From assembly GCF_001856665.1 (NCBI RefSeq), contig NZ_CP017781.1:992001-1056000 (forward strand): a DNA stretch of 64,000 nt, in the 5' to 3' direction. Positions 44,599 to 61,168 of this stretch are shown here, one piece after another. Both the position numbers and the translations under genes were made by a program. Below the pieces are notes generated by a model. That model ran no database searches, was not told the origin of the DNA, and worked only from the letters and a program-made list of their open reading frames with translations. Source of the stretch: Rhodobacter xanthinilyticus. GTDB lineage: Bacteria > Pseudomonadota > Alphaproteobacteria > Rhodobacterales > Rhodobacteraceae. How positions within the stretch are numbered: the first letter of the stretch is position 1; each line of letters begins with the position of its first letter.

Positions 44599-45909
44599 AT
44601 GGCGCTTTCGCGCGGCACCGGCGGACAGCGGTTTTCGGCGACGATCTGGCCGGGGTTCGTCGATGCGATGACGGCGCTCCTGATGGTGCTGATGTTCGTG
44701 CTGACGATCTTCATGGTCGTGCAATCGGTGCTGCGCGACACGATCTCGACGCAGGACAATGAGCTCTCGGCGCTCAATGAACAGGTGGCGGGTCTCGCCA
44801 AGGCCTTGTCCTTGCAAGAGAAAAAATCGGCCGATCTCGGCGCGGCGCTCGATGCGGCGGGGCAGAAGATCACCGCGTTCGAGGCGCAGGTGGCGGCGTT
44901 GATCTCGGCGCGCGATGCGGCCCAGGCGGAGGCTGCGGCGCGGGCGGCCGATCTCAAGCTCGACCGGGCGACGATCGAGGAGCTGCGCGGCAAGCTCAAG
45001 GCCTCGGGCGATGAGGTGGCGGCGATGACGCTCGCGCTCGAGGCGGCGCGGGCGAAGGCCGAGGAGACGCTGACGCTCTTGGCCGCCGCCAATGCCGCGA
45101 AGGCCGATTTGCAGGGGCGGCTCGATGCCGAGCTGAGCGAGGCCGAAAAGCGCGCGGCGCTGAAGGCGGCGGCGGAGGCGGCGCTGGCCTCGGAGAAGGA
45201 AATTTCGGCGGAGGCGGCGAAGAAGGTCGCGCTCTTGAACGAGCAGATCGGCGCGCTCCGCGCCCAGCTTGGCGAGCTGCAAGGCGTGCTCGATGCCGCG
45301 AAATCGCGCGATGAGGCGGCGCAGGTGCAGCTCGAAACGCTCGGCTCGCAGCTCAACGCGGCGCTCGCGCAGGTCGCGGCGGAGCAAAAGCGCCGCGCCG
45401 CGCTCGAGGAGGCCGCGCGGCTCAAGGCCGAGGCCGAGGCCAAGGATCTTGCGCGCTACCGCTCGGAGTTCTTCGGGCGGATGTCGGAGCTTCTGGCGGG
45501 CCGCGAGGGGGTGCGCGTGGTCGGCGACCGCTTCGTCTTCTCCTCCGAGGTGCTCTTCAAGCCGGGCTCGGCCGAGCTCTCGGCGGAGGGCAAGGCCCAG
45601 ATCGCGCGGGTCGCCGAGACCTTTGGCGAGCTCTCCGGCCAGATCCCGCCCGAGATCGACTGGATCTTGCGGGTCGACGGGCATACCGACAACCAGCCGC
45701 TCTCGGGGCTTGGCGAGTTCAAGGATAACTGGGAGCTGAGCCAGGCGCGGGCGCTGGCGGTCGTGCGCTATATGATCGACGGGCTCGGTTTCCCGCCGAA
45801 CCGCCTCGCGGCGACGGGCTTTGGCGAGTTCCGCCCGGTGGCGGAGGGCGACAGCGCCGAAGCGCGGGCGGCGAACCGGCGCATCGAGCTCAAGCTGACC
45901 GAGCGTTAA
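44599..45909 (+). CDS. OmpA/MotB-like peptidoglycan-binding protein with long coiled coil
   Basis: 436 residues. One N-terminal transmembrane helix (WPGFVDAMTALLMVLMFVLTIFMV) carries the aspartate expected for proton flow (as in MotB). A long alanine/glutamate-rich coiled coil covers residues 45-285. The C-terminal OmpA domain has ILRVDGHTDNQPLSG and NWELSQARALAVVRYM. It forms a pair with the TolQ/MotA-like gene. No flagellar, Tol or defence genes are adjacent, so it is probably a general envelope complex of Rhodobacterales of unknown purpose. Confidence 0.88.
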   Translation: MALSRGTGGQRFSATIWPGFVDAMTALLMVLMFVLTIFMVVQSVLRDTISTQDNELSALNEQVAGLAKALSLQEKKSADLGAALDAAGQKITAFEAQVAALISARDAAQAEAAARAADLKLDRATIEELRGKLKASGDEVAAMTLALEAARAKAEETLTLLAAANAAKADLQGRLDAELSEAEKRAALKAAAEAALASEKEISAEAAKKVALLNEQIGALRAQLGELQGVLDAAKSRDEAAQVQLETLGSQLNAALAQVAAEQKRRAALEEAARLKAEAEAKDLARYRSEFFGRMSELLAGREGVRVVGDRFVFSSEVLFKPGSAELSAEGKAQIARVAETFGELSGQIPPEIDWILRVDGHTDNQPLSGLGEFKDNWELSQARALAVVRYMIDGLGFPPNRLAATGFGEFRPVAEGDSAEARAANRRIELKLTER

Positions 45910-46861
45910 GGGCCGAGGGTGATTTGCGCGCGGCGCAGGCCGAGGGGCTTGCCCGCGCGGGTGAGCCGCACTTCGGCGCTGTAAAGGCCGGGGGCAAAGC
46001 CCTCGCCGGGCGCGCGTTTTCCGGCGTAGCGGAAGGCGAGTTGCTGCGATTTTTCCAGCGTGACGTCTTGCGCGAAGCGAAAACCCGCGGGGCCGGAGAT
46101 CTCGAGCTCGAGCCGGTCGCCCGCATCCGTGCCCCAGAAATAGGCCCAGAGCACCAGAGATTTCGCCGATTTCGGCAGGGTCGAGGGCGCGGGCAGGCCG
46201 TCCTTGACCGCGGCAAAGCTCGGCGGCGTTTCGGCGAGCCCGGCGTCGAGCAGGCCTGCGGGGGCATAGGGCAGGGCGGTTTGCCACAGCCCCGGGCCGG
46301 TGGCGGCGGAACAGGCCTCGCCGGGCACGGGGCGGAACGGGTCGACCGGGGCGCCATTGTGGCGCAGCGTCAGATGCAGATGTGGGAAGTCCGCAAGGCC
46401 GGAGGCGCCGATCTGCCCGAGTGGCGCGCCGGCGGCGACCGTCTCTCCGGGCCGGACCTGAACGCTGCCCGCGCGCAGATGGCAATATTGGGTCTGCCAG
46501 CCATCCGGGTGATCGATCACGACGCCATTGCCACATTCCTTGCCGGCAACATCCTGCCCGGCGAGCGCCGCCCCATCGGGCTCGCCGTCGCGCACAGCGC
46601 GGATGCGCCCGGGCGCCGCGGCGAGGACCGGCACGCCCGCCAACATCGCCGCCATCGTGGGCAGCGCGAAATCCGTGCCATCATGAGCGTCATAGCTTGC
46701 ATTGCCGCAAGCATGGTCTATCACGCCCGGACCCGCGTCGCGATCTACGAAATGCTGGATATAGCAGCCATCGCCCAGGGTGCAGCCGACCGGTTGGGCG
46801 AGGGTAAGGGCAAAGGCCGGGGCGGCCCCGAAGAGGGCCGCCGCGAGGAGCGTGAGCCGCA

Positions 46862-46862
<1 letters not shown>
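45906..46862 (-). CDS. Secreted M23-family metallopeptidase
   Basis: 318 residues, signal peptide to about residue 18. The peptidase domain has HDGTDFALP (first zinc ligands), then CHLRAGSVQVRPGETVAAGAPLG and HLHLTLRHN (second histidine pair), as in LytM-like endopeptidases that cut cell-wall cross-links. A C-terminal beta domain of about 110 residues follows. Its stop overlaps the end of the OmpA-like gene on the opposite strand, and the ATG overlaps the last base of clpA's stop codon. Confidence 0.88.
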
Positions 46863-49180
<2,318 letters not shown>

Positions 49181-49586
49181 ATGGTGCTCCTTTCCTTGTC
49201 GCGGGCCGTTTGCTCATGCTGGACCCGATAAGGTTAAAGTTCGGTGGAAATCGCCCGGCTTCAAGGGGGAATGCGCGAATTTCCATCACTTCTCACGCTC
49301 GGCCCGAAAGCTGATGTTTTCCTTAACCCAGCGTATGCTGTTTGGCGGCGTTTTGCGCTTGCGGCATGGCGGGGCAGGGGTGGAGGCGCGGGGCGTGCTG
49401 ATTATCCGGGCGGTTGGAGGGGTTTTCCGTCGGCGTTTGCCGAATTAATGTGCATATAGGAGGGCGCGCGGCGCGCACAAGACCCGCCCGGCGGGGAATT
49501 CGGGTTGAAATGCGGGGCCGATGGGTCCAAGCGGGGGCCCGTGCGGCCTGAAAGGGCGGCGCCACGGGGCAAAACCGGAGGAAGCG
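49181..49586. other. Intergenic region between clpA and the ClC gene
   Basis: About 400 bases with no convincing gene. It should hold the divergent promoters of clpA and the ClC transporter. A locally AT-rich stretch near 49440-49460 (TAATGTGCATATAGG) may include a -10 element for the ClC gene. No repeats or RNA were recognised. Confidence 0.5.
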
Positions 49587-50969
49587 ATGGAAACGGGCAA
49601 GCTCACGCGGCTTGGCATGTTGCGCCGCTCGCGCGCGATGGTGTCTCGCAGGGTCTGGAAATCGCGGCTGGTGTTCTGGTCGGGGGCGCTCCTGATCGGG
49701 GCGATCTCGGCGGGATTCGCGCGCGCGGCCGATTACGCGCACCACCTCTTCACCCGGCTCGTCGCGCAAGACGGGCTGAGCCTCGCGCCGCTCGTGATCA
49801 CGCCGCTCGGCTTTGTCGCGCTCGCCTATGCTTCGCGGCGGTGGTTCCCGGGCACCCAGGGTTCGGGCATTCCGCAGGCGATCGCCTCGCGCTCGCTGCG
49901 CGATCTTCCGGGGCGGGGGGGGCTGTTGTCGCTGCGCATCGCGGTGGGCAAGGTGCTCTTGACCGTCGCCGGGCTGTTTTGCGGCGCCTCGATCGGGCGC
50001 GAGGGCCCGACGGTGCAGGTCGGCGCCTCGATCATGATGCTTGCGGGGCGTTTTGGCGGTATGGCCGAGGGGCGCGGGCTGATCCTCGCGGGGGGCGCGG
50101 CGGGGGTGGCGGCGGCCTTCAACACGCCGCTTGCCGGCATCGTCTTCGCGATCGAGGAAATGAGCCGCGCCTACCGCGCGCGCACCAATGGCATCGTGCT
50201 GACCACGGTCATCATCGCGGGCGTCTCCTCGCTCGCAATCCTCGGAAATTACACCTATTTCGGCATCTCCCATGCGGTGCTCGACGGGCGCCGCGATTGG
50301 GCGCTCGTGCTCGTTTGCGGGCTCGCGGGCGGGCTCGCGGGGGCGCTTTTCTCGCGCACCATGGTCAGCCTCGTGCGCCGCATCCGCCGCTGGAAGGGCC
50401 CCTCGCCGACCCGCAAGGCGCTCACCGTGGCGCTGATCGCGGGCGTGATCACGGCGGGGATCGGGGTGGGCTTTGGCGGCCAGACCTGGGGCACCGGCTA
50501 TGAACAGGCGCGCGCCGCGATCGAGGGCGAGGCCCCCTCGGCGGGCTATTTCGCGCTCAAGCTGATCACCACGCTCGCAGCCTCGGTCTCGGGCATCCCG
50601 GGCGGGCTCTTCGCGCCCTCGCTCTCGGTCGGCGCGGGCCTTGGCGCGACCGTCGCGGGTCTGCTCCAATCCCAGGTCGGCCTCGCCGCGATCCTCGGCA
50701 TGGCGGGCTATTTCGCCGGCGTCACCCAGGCGCCGATGACCGCGATCGTGATCATCATCGAGATGACCGGCAACCATGGCATCGTGGTGCCGGTGATGCT
50801 CACCGCGATGCTCGGCTATGGCACCTCGCGGCTCTTCGCGCCCGAGCCGCTCTACGGCGCGCTCTCGCGGCTCTTCGTGGCCGATGCGCTGCGCCTCTAC
50901 CGCGCGCAAGAGGCCGCGAGCCGCACCGCGCAGGCCGAAGCCCCCCCGCGCCCGCTCGACCCGCGCTGA
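49587..50969 (+). CDS. ClC-family chloride channel/antiporter
   Basis: 460 residues, about ten or more membrane helices. The three ClC selectivity motifs are present: GSGIPQ, GREGP (with the gating glutamate) and GGLFAPSLSVG. The C-terminal 50 or so residues are hydrophilic without CBS domains. The ATG at 49587 follows GGAGG. It exchanges chloride (or fluoride-like anions) for protons or forms a channel. A role in acid tolerance is inferred only. Confidence 0.92.
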   Translation: METGKLTRLGMLRRSRAMVSRRVWKSRLVFWSGALLIGAISAGFARAADYAHHLFTRLVAQDGLSLAPLVITPLGFVALAYASRRWFPGTQGSGIPQAIASRSLRDLPGRGGLLSLRIAVGKVLLTVAGLFCGASIGREGPTVQVGASIMMLAGRFGGMAEGRGLILAGGAAGVAAAFNTPLAGIVFAIEEMSRAYRARTNGIVLTTVIIAGVSSLAILGNYTYFGISHAVLDGRRDWALVLVCGLAGGLAGALFSRTMVSLVRRIRRWKGPSPTRKALTVALIAGVITAGIGVGFGGQTWGTGYEQARAAIEGEAPSAGYFALKLITTLAASVSGIPGGLFAPSLSVGAGLGATVAGLLQSQVGLAAILGMAGYFAGVTQAPMTAIVIIIEMTGNHGIVVPVMLTAMLGYGTSRLFAPEPLYGALSRLFVADALRLYRAQEAASRTAQAEAPPRPLDPR

Positions 50970-50972
50970 GCC

Positions 50973-51743
50973 TCAGAACCGGTCCTTGCGCGCCCGCGCC
51001 TCGGTGAAGCACGCCAGATCCGAGGCGCCGGGCGCCAGCCCCAACGCCGCGCGCAGCTCCGCCGCGCCGTAGCGCAAAAACGGGTTCGTCGCGATCTCGA
51101 GCGAAAGCGGCGCCGGCACCGTCGGCTGCCCCGCCGCCCGCGCCGCCCTCACCACCGCCATCCGCGCCAGAAGATCGGCGTTCTCCGGCTCGAGCGCGAG
51201 CGCAAACCGCCCGTTCGCCTCGGTATATTCATGCCCCGAACAGACCAGCGTCTCCCCCGGCAAAGCCGCCAGCCGCCGCAGGCTCGCCAACATCTGCGCC
51301 GGCGCCCCCTCGAAGAGCCGCCCACAGCCCCAGCTCATCAGACTGTCGCCCGAGAACAGCAACCCCGCCTCCGGCAGATGAAAGGCGATATGGCCGATCG
51401 TATGCCCCGGCACCTCGATCACCTCCGCCGCCGCCCCCGCAATCTCGAGCCGGTCGCCGCCCCGCAGCGCAATATCGAGCGGCGGCAGCCGATGCGCATC
51501 CGCCGCCGCCCCCGCCACCTTCGCCCCCGTTGCCGCGACAATCTCGCCCACCCCGGCGATATGGTCGCCATGATGATGCGTCAGCGCGATCAGATCGAGC
51601 CCCCAGCCCCGCGCCGCCAACGCCTCGAGCACCGGCGCGGGCTCCGGCGCATCAATCAGCGCCACCGTCCCGCGCGCGCCATCACGCAACAAATAGGCAT
51701 AGTTATCGGTCAGACAGGGCAGGATCAGCAGCTCAAGGGTCAT
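50973..51743 (-). CDS. gloB: Hydroxyacylglutathione hydrolase (glyoxalase II)
   Basis: 256 residues, metallo-beta-lactamase fold. [10 protein letters not shown] is the zinc-binding motif, followed by [27 protein letters not shown] and [10 protein letters not shown]. It hydrolyses S-lactoylglutathione, ending the glyoxalase path. The substrate-binding C-terminal domain ends with a basic tail. The ATG at 51743 is used; a longer frame exists upstream but has no family sequence. It is divergent from the methyltransferase gene. Confidence 0.94.
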   Translation of the reverse strand: MTLELLILPCLTDNYAYLLRDGARGTVALIDAPEPAPVLEALAARGWGLDLIALTHHHGDHIAGVGEIVAATGAKVAGAAADAHRLPPLDIALRGGDRLEIAGAAAEVIEVPGHTIGHIAFHLPEAGLLFSGDSLMSWGCGRLFEGAPAQMLASLRRLAALPGETLVCSGHEYTEANGRFALALEPENADLLARMAVVRAARAAGQPTVPAPLSLEIATNPFLRYGAAELRAALGLAPGASDLACFTEARARKDRF

Positions 51744-51803
51744 GGTGTTTCGCGCCAGTTTCGGTATTCTGCCCCAGCTTCGCCCAAGCAGGAGCCAAGA
51801 GCA

Positions 51804-52559
51804 ATGCACCTCGATGTGCTCGATCTGCGCAACTTCTACTACCGCACGCAACTGGGCCGCGCGGCGCAGAAAGCCGTGCGCGACCGGGTCTGCGCGCTCT
51901 GGCCGGCGGGCGGCGAAATGACCGGGCTCACCGTCGCGGGCTTCGGCTTCGCGGTGCCGCTCCTGCGCCCCTATCTCGAGCCCGCCCGCCGCGTGATCGG
52001 CCTGATGCCCGCCCAACAAGGCGTGATGCCCTGGCCCGCGGGCCTGCCCAATGTCTCGGTGCTCTGCGATGAAACCCGCTGGCCGATCGAGACCGGCATG
52101 ATCGACCGCCTCGTCGTCATGCACGGGCTCGAAATGTCCGACCACCCCGATGCGCTGCTCGCCGAATGCTGGCGCGTGCTCGGCCCCGGCGGGCGGGCGC
52201 TCCTGATCGTGCCGAACCGCTCGGGCCTCTGGGCCCCGCGCGAAACCACCCCCTTCGGCTTCGGCCGCCCCTATACGCTCGGCCAGCTCGACGCCCAGGC
52301 CCGCGCCGCCGGCTTCGTCCCCGAACGCCACGCCGCCGCCCTCTATATCCCGCCCTCGCACCGCCGCTTCTGGCTGCGCTCGGCGCCGATGTGGGAACGG
52401 CTCGGCACGAAACTGGCGGGCCTGCTGGCGGCCGGCGTCGTGATGCTCGAAGTCTCCAAACAGATCCACGCCCCGCGCCGCCCTGGCCTCGGCGCCGCCG
52501 TGCGCCGCCCGCTCTCGATCCTCGAAGGCGCGGTCAAACCCGCCGCCGACCCGGTCTGA
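51804..52559 (+). CDS. SAM-dependent methyltransferase
   Basis: 251 residues, a class I methyltransferase-like protein with a rather weak SAM motif ([15 protein letters not shown]). [33 protein letters not shown] is the usual segment after the acidic loop. It resembles the methyltransferases sitting divergent from gloB in many Rhodobacteraceae. The substrate is unknown. ATG at 51804 follows AGGAG. Confidence 0.82.
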   Translation: MHLDVLDLRNFYYRTQLGRAAQKAVRDRVCALWPAGGEMTGLTVAGFGFAVPLLRPYLEPARRVIGLMPAQQGVMPWPAGLPNVSVLCDETRWPIETGMIDRLVVMHGLEMSDHPDALLAECWRVLGPGGRALLIVPNRSGLWAPRETTPFGFGRPYTLGQLDAQARAAGFVPERHAAALYIPPSHRRFWLRSAPMWERLGTKLAGLLAAGVVMLEVSKQIHAPRRPGLGAAVRRPLSILEGAVKPAADPV

Positions 52560-52600
52560 GCCCCGAAGCCCCGGTCTGCCACGCCCCCCCCACGCCCCCT

Positions 52601-52662
52601 TTCATCTTGCCCCAAATATCCCGGGGGGAGCCCGGCACGGGCGGGGGGCAGCGCCCCCCCCC
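52601..52662. repeat. Interspersed GC-rich repeat, copy 2
   Basis: TTCATCTTGCCCCAAATATC is followed by runs of G and a stem-like GGGGGGCAGCGCCCCCC. It matches copies 1 and 3 in CAAATATCC plus the hairpin. It lies right after the methyltransferase gene and may act in termination. Confidence 0.75.
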
Positions 52663-52790
52663 CGCGGCCTCCCTCCCGCGCCCCCCGCAAGCGGGTGAAT
52701 CACCCCCGCCAAAGCGCGCCGCATCGCTGCGACAAACCCCGCCGCGCCGTAGCGTCACGGGCCGGAATTGGTCGGGTTTTCGGGCCGATC

Positions 52791-52836
52791 GAGCCGTTAG
52801 CGCCATAACTCCCTGCAGCGCTTGCGCTAACGGCTC
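52791..52836. promoter_or_regulatory. 13-bp perfect inverted repeat upstream of the atp operon (candidate operator)
   Basis: GAGCCGTTAGCGC (52791-52803) and GCGCTAACGGCTC (52824-52836) are perfect complements with a 20-base loop. The GTTAGCGC half-site resembles LacI-family operators in Rhodobacteraceae such as the regulator of central carbon and energy metabolism CceR. A related GTTAGCGC site lies upstream of ppaC. Confidence 0.6.
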
Positions 52837-53020
52837 AAGGCCGGGCCAAATTGCGCCTCCCGCATTCACATTCTGTTGTGCAAGACGGTTGCGAGGGGGG
52901 GAATGCTCTGCTACACGCGGGGCCGATATTGCGGCGTGCGGGACTGTCCTGCGCGCCAGGGGAGGCCCCGCGTGCCGCACCCTCGCGGCGGGACGGGGCA
53001 AGAACATCGGAAGGGTGGAC

Positions 53021-53580
53021 GTGTCCGAACCAGCTTCGATTTCCGCAGCCATTGCCGGGCGCTATGCCACGGCGATCTTTGAAATTGCCCGCGAGGCCGG
53101 GGCGCTTGGCGCTCTGGAAGCCGATGTCGCGGCCCTGCAATCGGCCCTGGCCGAGTCGGCGGATCTGCGCGATCTGATCGCCTCGCCGCTCTACGGGCGC
53201 GACGAGCAGGCCGCCGTGATCGGCGCGCTCGGCACGAAAATGGGCCTGACCGCGGCGATGGCCGGCGGCCTCGGGCTGATGGCGTCCAAACGGCGCCTGT
53301 TCGCGCTGCCGCAGCTCCTCAAGGCGCTCTCGGCCGCGATCGCCGAAGAGAAGGGCGAAGTGACCGCCGATGTCACCTCGGCCACCGCGCTTTCCACCGC
53401 CCAGGCCGAGAAACTGGCCGAGGCGCTGAAAACCAAGACGGGCAAGACCGTCAAACTCAACATCGCCGTGGATGAGAGCCTCATCGGCGGCATGATCGTC
53501 AAGCTGGGTTCGCGAATGATCGACACCTCGGTCAAAGCCAAACTCGCTTCCCTCCAGAACGCCATGAAAGAGGTCGGATA

Positions 53581-53581
<1 letters not shown>
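53021..53581 (+). CDS. atpH: ATP synthase F1 subunit delta
   Basis: 186 residues from a GTG start ([20 protein letters not shown]) preceded by a GGAAGGG site. It is the peripheral-stalk subunit that connects F1 to the b subunits. [38 protein letters not shown] near the C-terminus is typical. Its stop overlaps the atpA start by one base. First gene of the F1 operon; the Fo genes are not in this window, as usual in alphaproteobacteria. Confidence 0.94.
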
Positions 53582-55110
<1,529 letters not shown>

Positions 55111-55130
55111 GCGCCTGAAAGGACAGGGAC

Positions 55131-56006
55131 ATGCCCAGCCTTAAGGACCTAAAGAACCGGATCACGAGTGTCAAAAACACTCGGAAGATCACGAAGGCGA
55201 TGCAGATGGTCGCGGCGGCTAAGCTCCGTCGCGCCCAGGAAGCCGCCGAAAGCGCCCGGCCCTTCGCCGAGCGCATGACGGCCGTCATGTCGGGGCTTGC
55301 TGCCTCGGTGGGCGGCTCCGACAGCGCGCCCCGGCTTCTCGCCGGGACGGGCTCGGATCAGATCCACCTTCTGGTGGTGATGACCGGTGAGCGCGGGCTG
55401 TGTGGGGGCTTCAACGCCAACATCGCCAAACTCGCGAAGGCGCGGGCTCTCGAGCTGATCGCCGCCGGCAAAACGGTCAAGATCCTGACCGTCGGCAAAA
55501 AAGGCCGCGACGCGCTGCGTCGTGACCTTGGCGACCATTTCGTGGCCCATGTCGATCTCTCCGAGGTCAAGAAAATCGGCTACGCCAACGCGCAGGAGAT
55601 CGCCCGCGATCTGCTCGCCCGTTTCGAAGCCGGCGAATTCGATGTCGCGACGATCTTCTACTCGCGCTTCGAATCCGTGATCTCGCAGATCCCGACGGCC
55701 CGGCAGATCATCCCCGCCCAGTTCGAGGCAGGCGAAGCCAATGCGGCTTCGGCGGTCTACGACTACGAGCCGAGCGAAGAAGAGATCCTCGCGGATCTTC
55801 TCCCGCGCGGCGTGGCGACGGCGATCTTCTCGGCGCTTCTGGAAAACAACGCCTCGTTCAACGGGGCCCAGATGTCGGCGATGGACAACGCCACTCGCAA
55901 CGCGGGCGACATGATCGACAAGCTGACGATCGAGTTCAACCGCTCGCGTCAGGCCGTGATCACCAACGAGCTCATCGAAATCATTTCGGGCGCCGAGGCG
56001 CTCTGA
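55131..56006 (+). CDS. atpG: ATP synthase F1 subunit gamma
   Basis: 291 residues, the rotor shaft. The N-terminal [35 protein letters not shown] and the C-terminal [39 protein letters not shown] helices are conserved. The central Rossmann-like part includes [14 protein letters not shown]. Follows atpA by 20 bases with AAAGGACAG as ribosome site. Confidence 0.96.
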   Translation: MPSLKDLKNRITSVKNTRKITKAMQMVAAAKLRRAQEAAESARPFAERMTAVMSGLAASVGGSDSAPRLLAGTGSDQIHLLVVMTGERGLCGGFNANIAKLAKARALELIAAGKTVKILTVGKKGRDALRRDLGDHFVAHVDLSEVKKIGYANAQEIARDLLARFEAGEFDVATIFYSRFESVISQIPTARQIIPAQFEAGEANAASAVYDYEPSEEEILADLLPRGVATAIFSALLENNASFNGAQMSAMDNATRNAGDMIDKLTIEFNRSRQAVITNELIEIISGAEAL

Positions 56007-56021
56007 CCGAACCGGAGATAG

Positions 56022-57446
<1,425 letters not shown>

Positions 57447-57458
57447 GGAGGCTGATCC

Positions 57459-57857
57459 ATGGCCGACACGATGCAATTCGACCTCGTCTCCCCTGAACGG
57501 AAGCTCGCTTCCGTCCAGGCCCGCGAGGTGCGCATCCCGGGCGCCGATGGTGACCTGACTGCGATGCCGGGTCACGCGGCCCTGATCACCACGCTGCGTC
57601 CGGGCATCCTGACGGTCGTTTCGGCCGAGGGGAGCGCGGATTATGCCGTCACCGGCGGCTTTGCCGAGATCGGGCCGGAGGGCGTCACCGTCCTCGCCGA
57701 GCGCGGCTTGCCGAAGACCGAGCTGACCCCGGCGATCCACGCCGAGATGATGGCGGAGGCCAAGAAGGCCGTCGATACCGCCCATCCCTCGGTGGTCGAC
57801 GCCGCGGTGAAGATGCTCGCGGATATGGAAGCCCTCGGCACCCATATGACCGCCTGA
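57459..57857 (+). CDS. atpC: ATP synthase F1 subunit epsilon
   Basis: 132 residues. [45 protein letters not shown] is the conserved beta-sandwich start. The C-terminal helical region is shorter and less clear. It regulates the rotor. The operon ends with a strong terminator. Confidence 0.95.
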   Translation: MADTMQFDLVSPERKLASVQAREVRIPGADGDLTAMPGHAALITTLRPGILTVVSAEGSADYAVTGGFAEIGPEGVTVLAERGLPKTELTPAIHAEMMAEAKKAVDTAHPSVVDAAVKMLADMEALGTHMTA

Positions 57858-57877
57858 GCACGGCGCCAAGCAAATCG

Positions 57878-57905
57878 AAGCCCCGGGGAAACCCGGGGCT
57901 TTTTT
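57878..57905 (+). terminator. Rho-independent terminator of the atp operon
   Basis: AAGCCCCGGG (57878-57887), a GAAA tetraloop and CCCGGGGCTT (57892-57901), then a run of T; a perfect 10-bp stem. Confidence 0.95.
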
Positions 57906-57952
57906 CTTTCGCAACCTGCGCCTAAAACAGGCGAAAAGGTCACGAGGATTTC

Positions 57953-58303
57953 ATGCAGAAGTTTAGCAGCCATCGCGTCGGGGTCTTGCAAGGGTCGCTG
58001 GTGCTGTTCTCCGATTACCAGGACGGCGGCGTGATGTGGACGGGCGAGGGCCCGCGCGAGCTGCGCAAGGTCGTCGAATTCTCCGAGGCCTTCCGCGAAG
58101 TGCCCGCCGTGCATGTCTCGCTCGCGATGTGGGATATCGACCAGAAGCACAACGGCCGGATGGATATCTCGGCCGATATGGTGACCGAGGAGGGCTTCGT
58201 GATCGTATTCCGCACCTGGGGCGATACCCGCGTGGCGCGCGTGCGCTGCGACTGGCTCGCGATCGGCGGGGTCGGCAACGAGGACGATTGGGAAATTCTC
58301 TGA
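57953..58303 (+). CDS. H-type lectin domain protein
   Basis: 116 residues, no signal peptide. The H-type lectin-like pattern begins with GVLQGSLVLFSDYQDGGVMWTG, then VHVSLAMWDIDQKHNGRMDISAD and FRTWGDTRVARVRCDWLAIG. This small gene commonly follows the atp operon in Rhodobacteraceae, just ahead of aroQ. Sugar binding is only inferred; its function is unknown. The aroQ start lies 12 bases after its stop. Confidence 0.85.
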   Translation: MQKFSSHRVGVLQGSLVLFSDYQDGGVMWTGEGPRELRKVVEFSEAFREVPAVHVSLAMWDIDQKHNGRMDISADMVTEEGFVIVFRTWGDTRVARVRCDWLAIGGVGNEDDWEIL

Positions 58304-58315
58304 GGAGGGCAGGGC

Positions 58316-58756
58316 ATGAGCAAGACGATTTTCATCCTGAACGGGCCAAACCTGAACCTCTTGGGCAAGCGCGAGCCGGAGATCTACGGCCACGAGACGC
58401 TCGCCGATGTCGAGAGCCGCTGCGCCGCGATCGCGGGGCCGCGGGGCGTGGCGGTGAGCCTGCGCCAGTCGAACCACGAGGGCGAGATCATCGACTGGAT
58501 CCACGAGGCGCGCGAGGCCGCCGCGGGCATCGTGATCAACCCCGCGGCCTTCACCCATACCTCGGTCGCGATCCTCGATGCGCTCAACGCCTATGACGGC
58601 CCGGTGATCGAGGTGCATATCTCGAACGTCCACAAGCGCGAGGCCTTCCGCCATCACAGCTTCGTCTCGGCCCGCGCCGAAGGGGTGATCGCCGGCCTCG
58701 GCATCGAGGGCTACGAGGCCGCAACGCGCCGGATCCTGACGCTGATCGGCGCCTGA
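58316..58756 (+). CDS. aroQ: 3-dehydroquinate dehydratase, type II
   Basis: 146 residues. [18 protein letters not shown] is the type II signature with the catalytic tyrosine and arginine. [16 protein letters not shown] and [33 protein letters not shown] complete the active site. It forms 3-dehydroshikimate in the shikimate pathway. It is coupled to the lectin-like gene upstream and followed by a terminator. Confidence 0.96.
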   Translation: MSKTIFILNGPNLNLLGKREPEIYGHETLADVESRCAAIAGPRGVAVSLRQSNHEGEIIDWIHEAREAAAGIVINPAAFTHTSVAILDALNAYDGPVIEVHISNVHKREAFRHHSFVSARAEGVIAGLGIEGYEAATRRILTLIGA

Positions 58757-58779
58757 GGCTTTCCCTTTTGCAACAATCG

Positions 58780-58803
58780 CGCCGCCTTTCGGGGCGGCGT
58801 TTT
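58780..58803 (+). terminator. Rho-independent terminator after aroQ
   Basis: CGCCGCC (58780-58786) pairs with GGCGGCG (58793-58799) around TTTCGG, followed by TTTT. Confidence 0.85.
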
Positions 58804-58833
58804 GCTGCGCGCTATCCCTTTTGCGACAATCGT

Positions 58834-59355
58834 TCAGCCCGCCGCGGCGATCATCGCGCGGATCCGGGCGGCACAGGCGCGCGCCTCTTCCTCGGAGGTG
58901 AACTCGTCGCTCGCGATCCGGGCGCCACCCGCGAGCGTCACCTCGAGGATCGGCGTTTCGGAGCTGTCGGGCGCCGAGGGCAACAGGTAGACCCGCGGCG
59001 CCTCGAGCGCGTCGAGCGCGCAGCCGACCTCGCTCGGCGCGCCGCGCAAAGGCCATGTGCGCAAGCTGACCCGGCCCGCGCCCGGGTCGATCCGCAGGCA
59101 TTGCCGCGGCGCGCGCCCGATCTGGCGGATCCCGAGCCCGCCAAGCCCCACGATCGCCGCGCAGCCCCCCCAGAAGATCAGCGCAGGCAGCTCCGCCCCG
59201 GCGGCAAGGAGGCCCAGCACCGTCACCCCGCCGATGAGCGCGAGGCTCGTCCCGACGCCGCGCCAGATCAGGCCGCCGCGCGCGCTGCGCGGGCCCGCGC
59301 GCAGGATCAACACGTCGTGGTCGGTGGTCGGGTTTGGGGGCACAATCGAGGGCAT
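58834..59355 (-). CDS. Small predicted membrane protein, unknown family
   Basis: 173 residues from the ATG at 59355 (MPSIVPPNPTTDHDVL). Two hydrophobic segments lie near residues 35-80 (GTSLALIGGVTVLGLLAAG and LIFWGGCAAIVGLGGLG). The C-terminal part is soluble and beta-rich with CLRIDPGAGRVSLRTWPL, resembling a short PH-like domain. No family is assigned. Convergent to aroQ and followed on its upstream side by the groEL terminator. Confidence 0.7.
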   Translation of the reverse strand: MPSIVPPNPTTDHDVLILRAGPRSARGGLIWRGVGTSLALIGGVTVLGLLAAGAELPALIFWGGCAAIVGLGGLGIRQIGRAPRQCLRIDPGAGRVSLRTWPLRGAPSEVGCALDALEAPRVYLLPSAPDSSETPILEVTLAGGARIASDEFTSEEEARACAARIRAMIAAAG

Positions 59356-59433
59356 GGCAATTCGGGCGTGAAACGGGCTGCGGCTATGACGCCACCTTGC
59401 CGGCAAAATGCGCCCAAACCGTGACGGCGCAAA

Positions 59434-59460
59434 GAAAAAGGGCGCCCCGAGAGGCGCCCT
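59434..59460 (-). terminator. Rho-independent terminator of groESL
   Basis: On the minus strand GGGCGCC (59459-59453) pairs with GGCGCCC (59446-59440) around a 6-base loop, followed by a T-run (the A-run at 59435-59439 on the plus strand). Confidence 0.88.
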
Positions 59461-59486
59461 TTCCGTCCCTTGCGGGCGCGGCGTGA

Positions 59487-61136
<1,650 letters not shown>

Positions 61137-61168
61137 TTATGCGTTTGAGATCAATGGGATCGCGTGAG

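Larger units (their letters stand above)
52560..53020. other. Intergenic region before the atp operon
   Basis: 460 bases with no gene. It contains an interspersed GC-rich repeat (52601-52662), a large perfect inverted repeat (52791-52836) and a possible promoter around 52889-52917 (TTGCGA, 17 bases, TACACG), which is only weakly supported. Confidence 0.55.

Noticed and set aside
43408-45909. MotA-like plus OmpA-like pair as a Zorya defence system
   Set aside because: The defining zorC/zorD or helicase-nuclease genes are missing; the next gene is an M23 peptidase on the other strand.
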